Part shown: positions 19,883 through 31,500 of the stretch, piece after piece
Numbering within the stretch: the stretch's first letter is position 1
Layout: each line of letters opens with the position of its first letter
Made by a program: the position numbers and the translations under genes
The notes under the pieces: generated by a model
What the model saw: only the letters and a program-made list of their open reading frames with translations
Database searches by the model: none
What the model was told of the DNA's origin: nothing
NCBI GenBank assembly: GCA_004143605.1
Contig: AWVY01000008.1
Coordinates: 68,648 to 122,943, forward strand
Length of the DNA stretch: 54,296 nucleotides
Reading direction: 5' to 3'
From: Desulforamulus aquiferis
GTDB lineage: Bacteria > Bacillota > Desulfotomaculia > Desulfotomaculales > Desulfotomaculaceae

Positions 19883-20434
19883 TAATTTTACCTCCTTATC
19901 TTGAGGCGGCAGATTACTATAGTTTTTATTGGTATTTTTATCGTTATTGCCCATATTATACCATCCAATCTGGTAAAATTCTACCACTTTTTTCCCACTT
20001 TCAGCCATGTTTAACCGTCTTGTAAACGCTTATTATAGTTTATTAGTGTTCCCAATAATCATTCAAAACAAATATCTACATTTAAATCAAAAGCCCCAAA
20101 AACCAAAGGACAATGACTAGGGTGATTAATTGAATCTTTAGACCTGGTAAAACCATGCCTAGACGCAGAATTTAGCCCCTAGAAACGTTCTTAATAGAGT
20201 TTAGGCATCTAAATTAAGAGTGTCTTAAAATAGCTAATTTAAAATAATAAAACCTCTAAGATTTTTTCTTAGAGGTTAGTTCATTCCCATTTTCAGTTGG
20301 ACTCGATTTGGACAAGTTGGACTTTTACGGAACTTTTGGGAACTTTTTCTGACCTACCTTAACCTTCCTTCAGATTAGCCCAAGCCCCGTAATTACTAGG
20401 TTTGTAAGGGTTTATACAATGAAATATTTTAACT
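19883..20434. other. Right-hand non-coding part of the inserted element
   Basis: About 550 AT-rich bases between the small-protein gene and the tRNA-Arg repeat. A TATAAT-like -10 box for the GNAT pair lies at 20032-20037 (minus strand), with no clear -35. A terminator hairpin is at 20251-20277. No gene recognised. Confidence 0.45.
20251..20277 (-). terminator. Terminator within the inserted element
   Basis: Perfect 10-bp arms AACCTCTAAG / CTTAGAGGTT, with a T-rich tail on the minus strand. It would stop transcription coming from the tRNA-Arg gene before the GNAT pair. Confidence 0.75.
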
Positions 20435-20514
<80 letters not shown>

Positions 20515-20643
20515 ATAAAAACTTCGCTATTACATTATAGCAACAATTATGAATTTTGCAAGGGTTAATACGGAAGGATAGCAACTAAAGAATAATAACA
20601 TATTTTTCACACTCACACAATAGGGGGTTGAGCCAGGCCGGCT

Positions 20644-21587
20644 TTAAAAGCCGGCCTGCTTAATAATATTCTTTAAAAGTTTGGCAGATCTCCTTAGGGC
20701 GTCCTCTTCCTCAACAGATAAGGGTAATACTACTGTTTCGGCACGTCCAAGACCGTTAACGATACAGGGTAAGCTTAAACAACAGTCCTCAATTCCGTAA
20801 GAGCCTTTTACTAATCCTGACACGGTTAGGATGGAGTTTCATCCCTTAAGACGGCCTCACAAATACGCTTGATAGAAAGGGCAACGGCATAATAGGTGGC
20901 CCCTTTACGCTGAATTATTTCATAGGCTGCGGTTTTTACTTGCTCGGCAAGCTGTTCCCTATTCAGGGGAGCCAATCCCCTGAGCTGGAAAAAATCATCT
21001 AGGCTGACGCCCGCTATATTGGCAGAACTCCATAGGGCAACCTCTGAGTCACCATGTTCACCCACGATGTAGGTATGGACATTCCTTGGATCAACCTGAC
21101 AGTGTTGTGCCAGTGCAGCTTTAAATCTGGAGGTATCCAGCACTGTTCCCGAGCCAAAGACCTGATTGGGTGGTAGCTCTGAGGTTTTTAAAGCAATATA
21201 TGTAAGTACATCTACAGGATTTGTTACCATAATGAGAATGGATTTTTCACAGTACTTTACAAGTTGTGGCATTGCTTGCTTTAGTATAGTTACATTTTTC
21301 TCCATTAAATCCAGCCTGGTTTCTCCAGGTTTTTGGTTTGCCCCTGCAGTGAAGATTACTATCTGGGCTCCCTGGCAGTCTGCATAGGTTCCTTCATAAA
21401 CGTTAATTGGTTTTGTAAAGGCAGCGGCATCTCCCAGGTCCATAGCTTCACCCTCAGCCTTTTCCCTGTTGATATCGATAAGAACCAATTCGCTGGCAAT
21501 CCCACTGGCCATAATGGCAAAGGCTGTTGATGCTCCCACCTGACCCAAGCCAATTATGGCAATTTTGACCCCTCTCCTAAAAGCCAC
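20644..21587 (-). CDS. ldh: L-lactate dehydrogenase (C-terminal frameshift)
   Basis: NAD-dependent L-lactate dehydrogenase, interconverting pyruvate and lactate. NAD-binding [13 protein letters not shown] is near the N-terminus. The specificity loop is [11 protein letters not shown] with Gln, as in lactate rather than malate dehydrogenases. [11 protein letters not shown] and the catalytic [12 protein letters not shown] follow. The open frame stops at 20826, but one missing base there hides the real end: [16 protein letters not shown], then [20 protein letters not shown], stopping at 20644. About 314 residues, normal. Preceded by a poor ribosome region; monocistronic. Confidence 0.93.
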
Positions 21588-21719
21588 AATTAATCACTCC
21601 CCCCGCGAAATATTGCTAGTATCTCCTTGTTTTACTTATTGTATTAGGTCCACTTCCAAATTTTGTGGGTAGACGTATTAATTGAAAGATTGTACAATTG
21701 TTGTTAACTTATTGGTTAA

Positions 21720-21856
21720 TAGGCCGAATCTCCAAAAACTGGAGTACGGGGGACTAAATATTTACGGGGTGAATCCGCAACCTTTTTCAGGGGGTGTCTA
21801 CAGGTGCGGTAGGGGTGCCCTTCCAACCCGAACCCGACAACTAACCTCGAAGGCCA
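21720..21856 (+). promoter_or_regulatory. c-di-AMP (ydaO-yuaA) riboswitch upstream of the SleB-type hydrolase
   Basis: GGCC near 21722 pairs with GGCC near 21852 as P1. Between them are the conserved blocks TACGGGGGACTAA, ACGGGGTGAATCCGC, GGTAGGGGTGCCCTTCC and AACCCGAACCCGACAACTAAC, ending TCGAAGGCC. This is a textbook member of the c-di-AMP class. It ends about 20 bases before the hydrolase start and overlaps no obvious terminator. Confidence 0.93.
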
Positions 21857-21877
21857 AGAGGAGGGTAACTGTACTTA

Positions 21878-22699
21878 ATGAACATTTCTAAACGTATAAA
21901 ACGTTTGGTTGTTGCCTTATGCTTTGTGGGTCTGATGACTCCTGCATTTGCAGCCTATGGTTATGATTATACGGTTCAAACAGGTGATTCGCTCTATATC
22001 ATTAGTCAAAAGACCGGTGTAGGTATTGATGCCATAAAAAGCAGCAATAAACTGACCGGAGATTTACTTCAACCCGGACAAGTTTTAAATATTCCTGATA
22101 GCCAGGCTAAGCAAGCCACCCCACAACAAACTGCTTCCACCTATACTGTTAAAGCTGGAGATAGTTTATTTACAATTGCTCAGAACCAGGGTATTAGGCT
22201 TGAAGCCTTGATTGTTGCCAATAGTATTAGTGGAACTTTGATTTATCCAGGTCAGCAACTAAACGTTCCTGTGGCTGCCTCCCGCAGTGCAGGTGCAGTA
22301 GTTGAAGTCAGTCGAAGTGCAAAAAGGCCTGTTATACCCTTCACTGATGAGGACTTCGATCTTTTATCCAGATTGGTTAACGCAGAGGCCGGCGGTGAAC
22401 CATTAGATGCACAAGTTGGTGTTGCAGCGGTGGTTATAAACAGAGTGAGAAGCGGTATTTTCCCTAATTCAATCAGGGAAGTAATTTATTCACCAAATCA
22501 GTTTAGCCCCGTAAGAAACGGTTGGATTAATCGCCCTGCTACTGAGAAATCTAAAGAAGCTACCCTGGACGCCCTGTATGGAAGTGATCCTACTAATGGT
22601 GCTTTGTATTTCTTTGATACCTCTACAAGAAATACTTTCCTGCGCTCACTGCCTGTGGCAGCTACCTATGGACAAATGATTTACGCTAATGCTAAGTAA
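21878..22699 (+). CDS. LysM-LysM-SleB/CwlJ-type cell-wall hydrolase
   Basis: Secreted 273-residue wall hydrolase. Signal peptide residues 1-26. Two LysM domains at about 28-71 (VQTGDSLYIISQKTG) and 88-131 (VKAGDSLFTIAQNQG). The C-terminal hydrolase-2 domain at about 150-273 has LVNAEAGGEPLDAQVGVAAV, whose Glu is the likely catalytic residue, then INRVRSGIFPNSI and NQFSPV. Domain family members cleave spore cortex or vegetative peptidoglycan. Start ATG lies 12 bases after GAGGAGGG. Under c-di-AMP riboswitch control, like the NlpC/P60 gene at 8.5 kb. Intact frame. Confidence 0.93.
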   Translation: MNISKRIKRLVVALCFVGLMTPAFAAYGYDYTVQTGDSLYIISQKTGVGIDAIKSSNKLTGDLLQPGQVLNIPDSQAKQATPQQTASTYTVKAGDSLFTIAQNQGIRLEALIVANSISGTLIYPGQQLNVPVAASRSAGAVVEVSRSAKRPVIPFTDEDFDLLSRLVNAEAGGEPLDAQVGVAAVVINRVRSGIFPNSIREVIYSPNQFSPVRNGWINRPATEKSKEATLDALYGSDPTNGALYFFDTSTRNTFLRSLPVAATYGQMIYANAK

Positions 22700-22700
22700 C

Positions 22701-22730
22701 AAAGGCGCCGAATAATCGGCGCTTTTATTA
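22701..22730. terminator. Bidirectional terminator after the SleB-type gene
   Basis: GCGCCG / CGGCGC with an AAAG..CTTTT extension and T-rich tail on the plus strand. It overlaps the stop of the convergent gene. Confidence 0.8.
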
Positions 22731-23423
22731 TTTTATAAGCCTTATATCACATATCACTGCCAGGTGATCTGAAGCCTGGGATTCCACTGTAAATGCCGAC
22801 ATTACCTCCCATTCATGGGATACAAAAATAAAATCCAATTGTTCCTCAGGCTTTTGGGCCGGAAAAGTCTTTAAAGCCCTTGCTATTCCTGTGGCATCTT
22901 GGAGGAACGAGGTTATTAGTTCATACTCAGGTGAATTTCTATCAGAGTTGAAGTCGCCCACCAAAATTGAGGGGTATCTTTTTTTAAAAATAATATCAAG
23001 GACTTCCTGGGCCTGCTTTTTCCTTTCCATTTTGCTGAGTCCTAAATGGGTGCAATAAAAGGCAATTGGCGGTACACCTCTTATATTGATTATTGCCTCT
23101 ATCAGTCCCCTCTGTTCACCGGTGCTGGTCAACAGGTGGTTTTCCCATTTCACTATAGGCCAACGACTTAGCACTGCATTACCGTACTTTGCAGGGCTCC
23201 ATTTTAGTGTAGATCCGTAGACCCATTGCCTTTGTAATAGCTTACCCAATCGTCTGGCCTGATGTCTAAAACAACTTCTAGGAAGATATTTGTCCACTTC
23301 CTGAAGCCCCATTAGTTGCGCTCCTGAGCAGGCAAGTACCGCTGCTACCCTGTTAAGGTTAATCCTATTGTCTGTACCCTGGGCATGATGAATATTATAG
23401 CTTGCAACCCTAACTGTTTCCAC
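22728..23423 (-). CDS. Endonuclease/exonuclease/phosphatase (EEP) family protein
   Basis: A 231-residue cytosolic protein of the EEP fold (DNase I / Mg-dependent phosphodiesterase). Expected metal and catalytic sites are visible: VASYNIHHAQG (Asn), LMGLQEVDKYL (Glu), FYCTHLGLS (His), LVGDFNSDRNSPEY (Asp/Asn) and SDHLAVICDI (final Asp-His). It may act on nucleic acid, phosphoinositide-like or sphingomyelin-type esters; substrate not deducible. Start ATG 23423. It lies just downstream of an unknown gene in the same direction. Confidence 0.88.
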   Translation of the reverse strand: METVRVASYNIHHAQGTDNRINLNRVAAVLACSGAQLMGLQEVDKYLPRSCFRHQARRLGKLLQRQWVYGSTLKWSPAKYGNAVLSRWPIVKWENHLLTSTGEQRGLIEAIINIRGVPPIAFYCTHLGLSKMERKKQAQEVLDIIFKKRYPSILVGDFNSDRNSPEYELITSFLQDATGIARALKTFPAQKPEEQLDFIFVSHEWEVMSAFTVESQASDHLAVICDIRLIK

Positions 23424-23437
23424 ATATTCACCCCCGG

Positions 23438-23956
23438 TCAGATAAGAAATGTATCTCGACCGGCTTTTCTGGTTGAGTTTAATAAATCAGCTAAATGGGT
23501 CATCAATCCTCGTATATTAAGATCCGGTGGTATATTTGCAGCTTTATTTGCCAAACTAACCAGTCCTTTATCGATCCCTTTGAGCAAAAATCCTTCCCGG
23601 GCTGCCACTGGACTTATCAAAGAATTGTTATCTTCTATAAGCCCCCTGTCAGGCAATAATAGCAGGTTACGATAGTATATCAAGTTACCTAGCTGTTCCC
23701 AGGTGTTTTGCTTAAAGCCAATAATTGTAATGTTTCCATCATCCCAAAGTATTTCAAAGGTTATCAGGCAAATACCCAGACTCTTAATAATTACCAGGTT
23801 CCAGTCTAACCTATAACCAACCTCTCCGCCCATGGCCTGCCTTTCTGCATAACCAGCCATTTCATTTTTTATAGCTGGAACTACTAAAAACAGGTATCGC
23901 CCAAAGTACCTATAATATCTGGATATACAATTAATCCGCCCATAGCTTTCCCTCAC
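23438..23956 (-). CDS. Uncharacterised 172-residue protein
   Basis: I do not recognise the family. Mixed alpha/beta composition, no signal peptide and only moderate hydrophobic stretches (LVIIKSLGICLITFEIL). It lies 14 bases upstream of the EEP gene on the same strand, which suggests an operon. The reading frame may be a reconstruction of two parts, given the error rate here. No function proposed. Confidence 0.5.
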   Translation of the reverse strand: MRESYGRINCISRYYRYFGRYLFLVVPAIKNEMAGYAERQAMGGEVGYRLDWNLVIIKSLGICLITFEILWDDGNITIIGFKQNTWEQLGNLIYYRNLLLLPDRGLIEDNNSLISPVAAREGFLLKGIDKGLVSLANKAANIPPDLNIRGLMTHLADLLNSTRKAGRDTFLI

Positions 23957-24024
23957 TAACCCAAAAAGGGCCTTCCTATTTAGCTGGGTTAAAATATGCT
24001 ATGCGCTGCTTATAAATGCTGTTA

Positions 24025-24321
24025 CTATTTATGACTTCGGTTAAACTCCTGGGCCCAGATGTTATATTCCTCAAGTAAGGTCAGAACCTTAGCATAGGTG
24101 CTGCCCTCAGTGTCTAGGATACGGGTCGCAAAGCCAATGCCTGAAATAAAACCCGCACTCATTCCCCTCTGAAAATCAGTCCCATGATGATGTTGTTGTT
24201 CATCCCTGGGATTTTTTGAAGCAACATCCTTCAGCTCAGCAATCTTACGGCTGAGTACCTCTAGGATATATGCCTCTCTATCTTCAGAAATTGACTGGTT
24301 TAAACTGTCTTTGTCTGCCAT
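24025..24321 (-). CDS. Uncharacterised 98-residue protein
   Basis: Hydrophilic small protein, probably helical (AYILEVLSRKIAELKDVA), with a GFISGIGFATRIL turn and a His cluster (QQHHHG). ATG 24321 has GGGAGGG five bases upstream and is preferred over the GTG at 24345. No known domain seen. Divergent from the gene at 24436. Confidence 0.55.
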   Translation of the reverse strand: MADKDSLNQSISEDREAYILEVLSRKIAELKDVASKNPRDEQQHHHGTDFQRGMSAGFISGIGFATRILDTEGSTYAKVLTLLEEYNIWAQEFNRSHK

Positions 24322-24435
24322 AGTAGCCCTCCCATCTTTTGTCACTATTTACCATTATAACAGCCAACCAGACATTTTACACCCCTTCCAGATTAGCCTA
24401 CAGCAACCTATAATAATTTCAGGAGGTGGAAAATT

Positions 24436-24756
24436 ATGGCTGACAAATGGGATGTCATGGAGGAAATATTTGAACTAAGTGATAATCGGGCTGTTAACTT
24501 GTTCCTTCAACCTGTAGAAGGTCAGGTTAAAATCCGGGGACGATTTGTTAGGGATGAAGGTGGTAAACTTCGTCCTGTCCTTGTAAAAACAAGTTATTTT
24601 CCCAGTAGAAATAATGAGCAATCACCCGACTCTCCATGGCGCATTGTTGCTTCGCAACCAGCCACCTCTTCGGATAAAAGTTCTAATAATAATAAAAGCA
24701 TAAATAAATGGTACAGTAGCATTTGGCAACGTCTAAATGACTTTGTAAGGTTCTAG
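24436..24756 (+). CDS. Uncharacterised 106-residue protein
   Basis: Start ATG with AGGAGGTGG six bases upstream. The first 60 residues look folded (VNLFLQPVEGQVKIRGRFV); residues about 65-90 are a low-complexity Ser/Asn-rich linker (SSDKSSNNNKS) ending in an aromatic tail. No signal peptide and no known domain. Followed by a hairpin terminator. Confidence 0.6.
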   Translation: MADKWDVMEEIFELSDNRAVNLFLQPVEGQVKIRGRFVRDEGGKLRPVLVKTSYFPSRNNEQSPDSPWRIVASQPATSSDKSSNNNKSINKWYSSIWQRLNDFVRF

Positions 24757-24770
24757 CTATAAAAGCAAAA

Positions 24771-24793
24771 AACCTCCCGTAAACCGGGGGGTT
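24771..24793. terminator. Terminator at 24.8 kb
   Basis: AACCTCCCG / CGGGGGGTT hairpin between convergent small genes, with an A run on its left side acting as the T tail for the minus strand. Confidence 0.7.
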
Positions 24794-24820
24794 ATATAAG
24801 CATCCTTTTTAGGGTAGAAC

Positions 24821-24955
24821 TTAAACACTTTTTGAGCTTCTCAGGGCTGCATACATTTTATAACAGCACCCCATTCTAATTTTTTCACCATCACCTATGC
24901 GTTTCAGTTGTACCTTGCCGTTTACGATCTTAATTGTTCCAATAAGTTTAGCCAT
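24821..24955 (-). CDS. Small 44-residue basic protein
   Basis: Too short for routine calling but convincing: ATG 24955 sits 7 bases after a perfect AGGAGGTG, and a clean frame runs to TAA 24821. The product has TIKIVNGKVQLKRIGDGEKI followed by a two-Cys segment (MGCCYKMYAAL). The repeat-like beta pattern suggests a small folded domain. Not recognised. Ends near a terminator. Confidence 0.6.
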   Translation of the reverse strand: MAKLIGTIKIVNGKVQLKRIGDGEKIRMGCCYKMYAALRSSKSV

Positions 24956-25143
24956 TTAAAACACCTCCTGTTTCATTAGCTTGAGAAAATTATAACAAGC
25001 AATGCCATTAGCTTCAATAGCTTGAAACTTATTCCAAATTGTAAAATAACTCACATAATTCTAAATCAGAATCATTAAAATTTTTTGTAATACTCCTTGT
25101 CCTTTGGCCATAAACATTAGCAATTGGACAAGGAGGTATTAAT

Positions 25144-25248
25144 ATGAGAATAGATAAAGAGATCTTCTCTTGCCTTATTAAGGGCTTTTCTTGGAAAAGG
25201 CTACGGAGAGCTATCCTAAAGGATAAGCAGGACCCGAAAAGAGTATAG
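25144..25248 (+). CDS. Small 34-residue basic protein
   Basis: ATG 25144 follows AAGGAGGTATTAAT, an excellent ribosome site. The product is strongly basic and amphipathic (GFSWKRLRRAILKDKQ). It is 14 bases upstream of another small gene in the same direction. No known family. Confidence 0.5.
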   Translation: MRIDKEIFSCLIKGFSWKRLRRAILKDKQDPKRV

Positions 25249-25262
25249 CTTAGAGGTGCAAA

Positions 25263-25470
25263 TTGTCCAGGCAAAAACCTCGTGGGAAATAGCAATCCAA
25301 CAACTCCAATGGCTGATAAAGATATGTTGGACGCGGCAATCCTGTATACCAACGCTTGTGAAAAACGTTATATGTCTTTGCTGCGCCAGGCCAAGGAACA
25401 GGGTTATTCTGCCTGGGGGCAGTTAGATGTCCAAAGCTTTACCCCTAACAATGCAGGCATGGCCGGCTAA
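25263..25470 (+). CDS. Small uncharacterised protein (about 68 residues)
   Basis: The open frame begins at GTG 25282 without a ribosome site. A TTG at 25263 with AGAGGTG upstream would start MSRQKPRG and join the same protein if one G near 25284 is an insertion. The core MADKDMLDAAILYTNACEKR and YMSLLRQAKEQGYSAW is helical. Probably co-transcribed with the 34-residue gene. Not recognised. Confidence 0.5.
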
Positions 25471-25488
25471 GAATGGCTCTAGCGTAAA

Positions 25489-25521
25489 AAAGGGCAAAGA
25501 GCAAGCTTTTCCTTGCCCTTT
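25489..25521. terminator. Terminator between the small genes and lpd
   Basis: AAAGGGCAA / TTGCCCTTT with a 15-base loop, located between convergent genes; an A run on the left serves as T tail for lpd. Confidence 0.75.
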
Positions 25522-25525
25522 GCCC

Positions 25526-26923
<1,398 letters not shown>

Positions 26924-26941
26924 TTACCCGTCAATCTAAAA

Positions 26942-26968
26942 ATAACGCTCCCATTATAGGAGCGTTAT
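26942..26968 (-). terminator. Terminator after gltD
   Basis: ATAACGCTCC / GGAGCGTTAT perfect hairpin, followed on the minus strand by TTATTTTT, ending the gltB-gltD transcript. Confidence 0.85.
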
Positions 26969-26988
26969 CAATTTAGCTTTTTAGTATT

Positions 26989-28472
26989 TTATAACAGATT
27001 GGTGGAACCCATCAAGTAACGATCACATTCCCGGGCTGCTCCTCTGCCTTCGTTGATTGCCCAAATTACTAAACTCTGACCCCGCCTCATATCTCCGGCT
27101 GAGAATACGCCTTCTAGGTTTGTAGCAAATTTACCATATTCAGCCTTGGCGTTGCTGCGTTCGTCACGTTCCACACCAAGTTGTTCAAAAAGTGTTTCTT
27201 CTGGCCCGGTAAAGCCCATGGCCAAAAGCACAAGCTGGGCGGGCCAAACCTTTTCAGTCCCGGCAATTTCCCTGGGGGTAAAACGACCAAGGTCGTCCTT
27301 AACCCATTCCACCTTTACTGTGTGCACTTCCTTCAATTGACCCTGTTCATCTCCAACAAATTTCTTAGCTGTTATGCAGTATTGTCTTGGATCCTCGCCA
27401 AAGATTGCGGCCGCCTCCTGCTGACCATAGTCAACCTTATGCACCCTTGGATATTCTGGCCAAGGATTGTTGCTGCCACGCTCCAAAGGAAGTTGGGGCA
27501 TAATCTCCAGCTGGGTGACACTCTTACACCTGTGCCTTAGGGATGTGCCCACACAATCAGTACCGGTATCACCACCACCTATAACGATTACATCCTTGTC
27601 CTGGGCGGAAATAAAATTGCCATCCTCAAGGTTGGTATCCAGTAGGCTTTTAGTGTTGGCCGAGAGGAACTCCACGGCAAAATGAACACCCTTGAGGTTC
27701 CTGCCTTCAATTGCCAAATCCCTGGCTTGGTTGCCCCGCCGCAGAGAACCACCGCATCAAATTCCTTCAATAATTCCTTGGCTGGATAGTTTTTGCCCAC
27801 CTCTGTGCCTGTGAGAAACTTAATGCCCTCTGCCTCCATTAGTTCTACACGTCTCTGAACATATTTCTTATCCAGTTTCATATTGGGAATACCATACATA
27901 AGGAGTCCGCCAACCCTGTCGGCACGTTCAAATACCGTTACCCAGTGGCCTGCTTTGTTAAGCTGGGCCGCAGCAGCTAATCCTGCAGGACCGGAGCCTA
28001 CTACAGCAACCTTTTTGCCTGTACGCTTTACTGGGGGCTGGGGCTTTAGCCAGCCTTCCTCAAAGGCCCGATCAATAATGGCACATTCAATATTTTTCAC
28101 CGTCACAGGGGAGCCTATCAGGCCGCCTGTACATGCACCCTCACAAAGGGCAGGACACACCCTGCCAGTAAACTCGGGGAAATTATTAATCTTAACCAAG
28201 CGTTGAAAGGCTTCCTTCCACAAGCCCCGGTAAACCAGATCATTCCACTCGGGGGGAAGGTTATGGTTGGGGCAGCCAGAGGCCACCCCATTAATAATCA
28301 TGCCACTGTGGCAGAAGGGAGTTCCACACTCCATGCAGCGAGCTGCCTGTTCCTTTAGCTTTTCCTCAGGCAGGCTATTATTAAGTTCCTGCCAGTCATT
28401 GATTCTTTCAATAGGATTTCGGTATGGCGCCTGTTCCCTTTTATATTCCAAAAATCCGGTAGGTTTACCCAT
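26989..28472 (-). CDS. gltD: Glutamate synthase small subunit GltD (one frameshift)
   Basis: NAD(P)H-oxidising flavoprotein subunit that feeds electrons to GltB for conversion of glutamine plus 2-oxoglutarate to two glutamates. The N-terminal Fe-S Cys set is visible as [19 protein letters not shown] and [13 protein letters not shown] site [18 protein letters not shown] and NAD(P) site [18 protein letters not shown] follow. A frame break near 27730 (around AVVLCGGA and the [17 protein letters not shown] stretch) joins the two open parts. Start ATG 28472 after GGGAGGG. About 494 residues, normal. Directly downstream of gltB. Confidence 0.93.
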
Positions 28473-28500
28473 GATGTACCCTCCCAACCTTTTTGCAGGG

Positions 28501-31500
28501 CTAGTTACCACTAACCCGAGACTTATCCATTTTGTTTTCCTCAAAGGCAGCCATAATGGCTTCCTCTCCACTTAAACCAGCCTTGTGAGCCTGCTCGATG
28601 GCTTCCATCACACGCTTATAATCCTTAGGTATAACCCGAACAAATTTGCTGATCAGACTATCCCAGTTATCAAGAACCTGCTGAGCCACTTGGCTTTGGG
28701 TGTACCTTAAGTGCTGTTCAATCAGGTTTTTAACCTCTTCGATTTCCCCAGCATCCTCCAGTTTTTCGAGGAGAACCATTTCTTTATTGCAAAGATTGGG
28801 GAATGTACCATTTTCATCAAGTACATAGCAATACCGCCGGACATTCCTGCCCCAAAGTTTCTGCCCGTTGAACCAAGAACTACCACTCTACCGCCGGTCA
28901 TATATTCACAGGCATGGTCGCCTACACCTTCAACAACCGCCTGGACACCACTGTTTCTAACGCAGAATCTCTCTCCCGCTATACCACGGAAATATGCCTC
29001 TCCTGAGGTGGCACCGTAAAGGGCTACGTTACCAATAAGGATATTTTCCTCAGGTACGAAGGTGGCTTTACTTGGTGGGTAAACACAAATCTTCCGCCGG
29101 AAAGGCCTTTACCAACATAATCGTTGGCATCACCCTCCAGATTCAGTGTTATTCCCTTGGGAACAAAGGCTCCAAAGCTTTGCCCGCAGAACCTTCAAAG
29201 TATAATTTAATTGTATCTTCAGGTAGACCTTGGCCACCGTAACGCCTGGTTACTTCGCTGCCTAAAATAGTACCTACCACCCGGTTAATATTTCTAATAT
29301 TTAACCTGGCTTCCACCGGTTCTCCCTTTTCCAGTGCAGGCTTGCAAATATCAAGAAGCTGCTGCATATCAAGGGATTTATCCAACCTATGATCCTGTTT
29401 AATACTGCAGTATCTGCCCACAGTGTCTGGTAGATTAGGCTGATAAAGAAGCGGGGTAAGGTCTAAGCCCTTCTTCTTCCAATGTTCAGCGGCATCACAA
29501 ACATCCAGCACATCTGTCCTGCCCACCATTTCGTTAATAGTGCGGAAGCCTAGTTCTGCCATAACCTCACGCATTTCCTGAGCGATATACCGCATCAGGT
29601 TAACTACATACTCGGGCTTACCCTTAAAGTTTTTGCGCAATTCGGGATTCTGGGTTGCCACGCCCACTGGGCAGGTATCTAGGTTGCAAACACGCATCAT
29701 GACACAACCAATAGCCACCAGAGGTGCAGTCGCAAAGCCGTATTCCTCTGCCCCAAGAAGGGTAGCAATTACCACATCGCGGCCAGTCATTAACTTACCA
29801 TCGGTCTCAACTACAATACGGTCACGGAGTTGGTTCAGCACCAGGGTTTGATGGGTTTCTGTCAGTCCTAATTCCCAGGGAAGGCCTGCATGCCTCATAC
29901 TGGTACGGGGAGAAGCACCTGTTCCGCCATCATAACCACTAATTAACACAACGTCAGCCCGACCCTTTGCCACCCCTGCGGCAATAGTTCCTACCCCTAC
30001 CTCGGAAACCAGCTTAACATTAATTCTCGCTTGGGGGTTAGCATTTTTCAGGTCATGGATCAGTTCCGCGAGATCCTCAATGGAGTAAATATCATGGTGC
30101 GGTGGAGGAGAAATTAACCCTACTCCCGCAGTGGTGCCCCTTACCTGAGCAACCCATGGGTAAACCTTCCGGCCAGGAAGTTGACCTCCTTCACCAGGCT
30201 TAGCACCCTGAGCCATCTTGATTTGTATTTCATCGGCATTAACCAGGTAGTTGCTGGTAACACCAAATCTCCCTGAGGCCACCTGTTTGATAGCACTGCG
30301 CCTTAAGTCACCGTTGGCATCCGGCAAGAAACGGGCCGGATCTTCCCCACCTTCACCGGTATTACTCTTGCCGCCAATACGGTTCATAGCAATGGCCAGA
30401 CACTCGTGGGCCTCTCTGCTGATGGAACCAAAGGACATGGCCCCTGTCTTAAAGCGGCGACAAATAGCTTCTACCGGTTCCACCTCATCAATGGGGATAG
30501 GCTTTCTGTTGTTTTTAAATTTAAACATTCCCCTGAGGGTACAAGTCTTTCTGGCTTCATCATCCAGCAGCTTGGAATATTCTTTAAACAAACCATAGTC
30601 ACTATTCTGACAAGCCCTCTGTAAATAGTAGATGCTTTTGGGGTTAAATAGGTGTTCTTCACCATCATGACGCCACTGAAGGGATGAGCCTGAATCTAGG
30701 GTTTCATCACGGCCTTCCTGTTCAGTAAAGGCTCTCTTGTGGCGAAGCTCAACTTCCTTAACAATGGCATCAATGTCAATGCCGCCAATGCGTGATGGTG
30801 TCCATGTAAAGTACTTGTCTATGACGGACTGGTGAATACCGATGGCCTCAAATATTTGGGCTCCGGAATAACTTTGGATGGTGGAAATGCCCATCTTGGA
30901 CATTACCTTAACTACACCTTTGGTTGATGCCTTGATATAGTTTTTGCTTGCATCTTTAACAGTAATCTCAGTAATATAGCCCCTGTTAATCATATCTTCC
31001 AATGTTTCGATGGCCAGATATGGGTTAATGGCACTGGCACCGTAACCCAGCAGCAGGGCAAAATGGTGTACCTCCCTAGGCTCCCCGGATTCCAGAATCA
31101 GGCTTACTTTAGTACGGGTTCCTTCGCGAATCAGGTGGTGATGTAGTCCGGAAACTGCCAGCAGCGCCGGTATAGCTGCATCCTCCTGGTTGATTCCCCT
31201 ATCGGAAAGAATCAACAAATTATTACCCTCGACAATGGCAGTGTCTGCAGCCAAAAATAGTTCATTCATGGCCTTTTCTAGCCCGGTGGTGCCATCTTCC
31301 ACCTTATATAAAATTGGCAGGGTAGTTGATTTATAGCCTTCTTTGTCAATGCAACGCAGTTTAGCAAGCTCTTCACTGTTTAAAATTGGACTCTTAATCC
31401 TTAATCTCTGGCAGCTACTTGGTTCAGGTTTAATCAAATTCTTTTCTGAGCCAATGGTAGTACCGCTGGCGGTAATAATCTCTTCCCTAATGGCATCAAT

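Noticed and set aside
20636..20670. GC-rich palindrome at the ldh stop as a terminator
   Set aside because: AGGCCGGC/GCCGGCCT forms a strong hairpin, but no T run follows on the minus strand and half of it is coding once the ldh frame is repaired.
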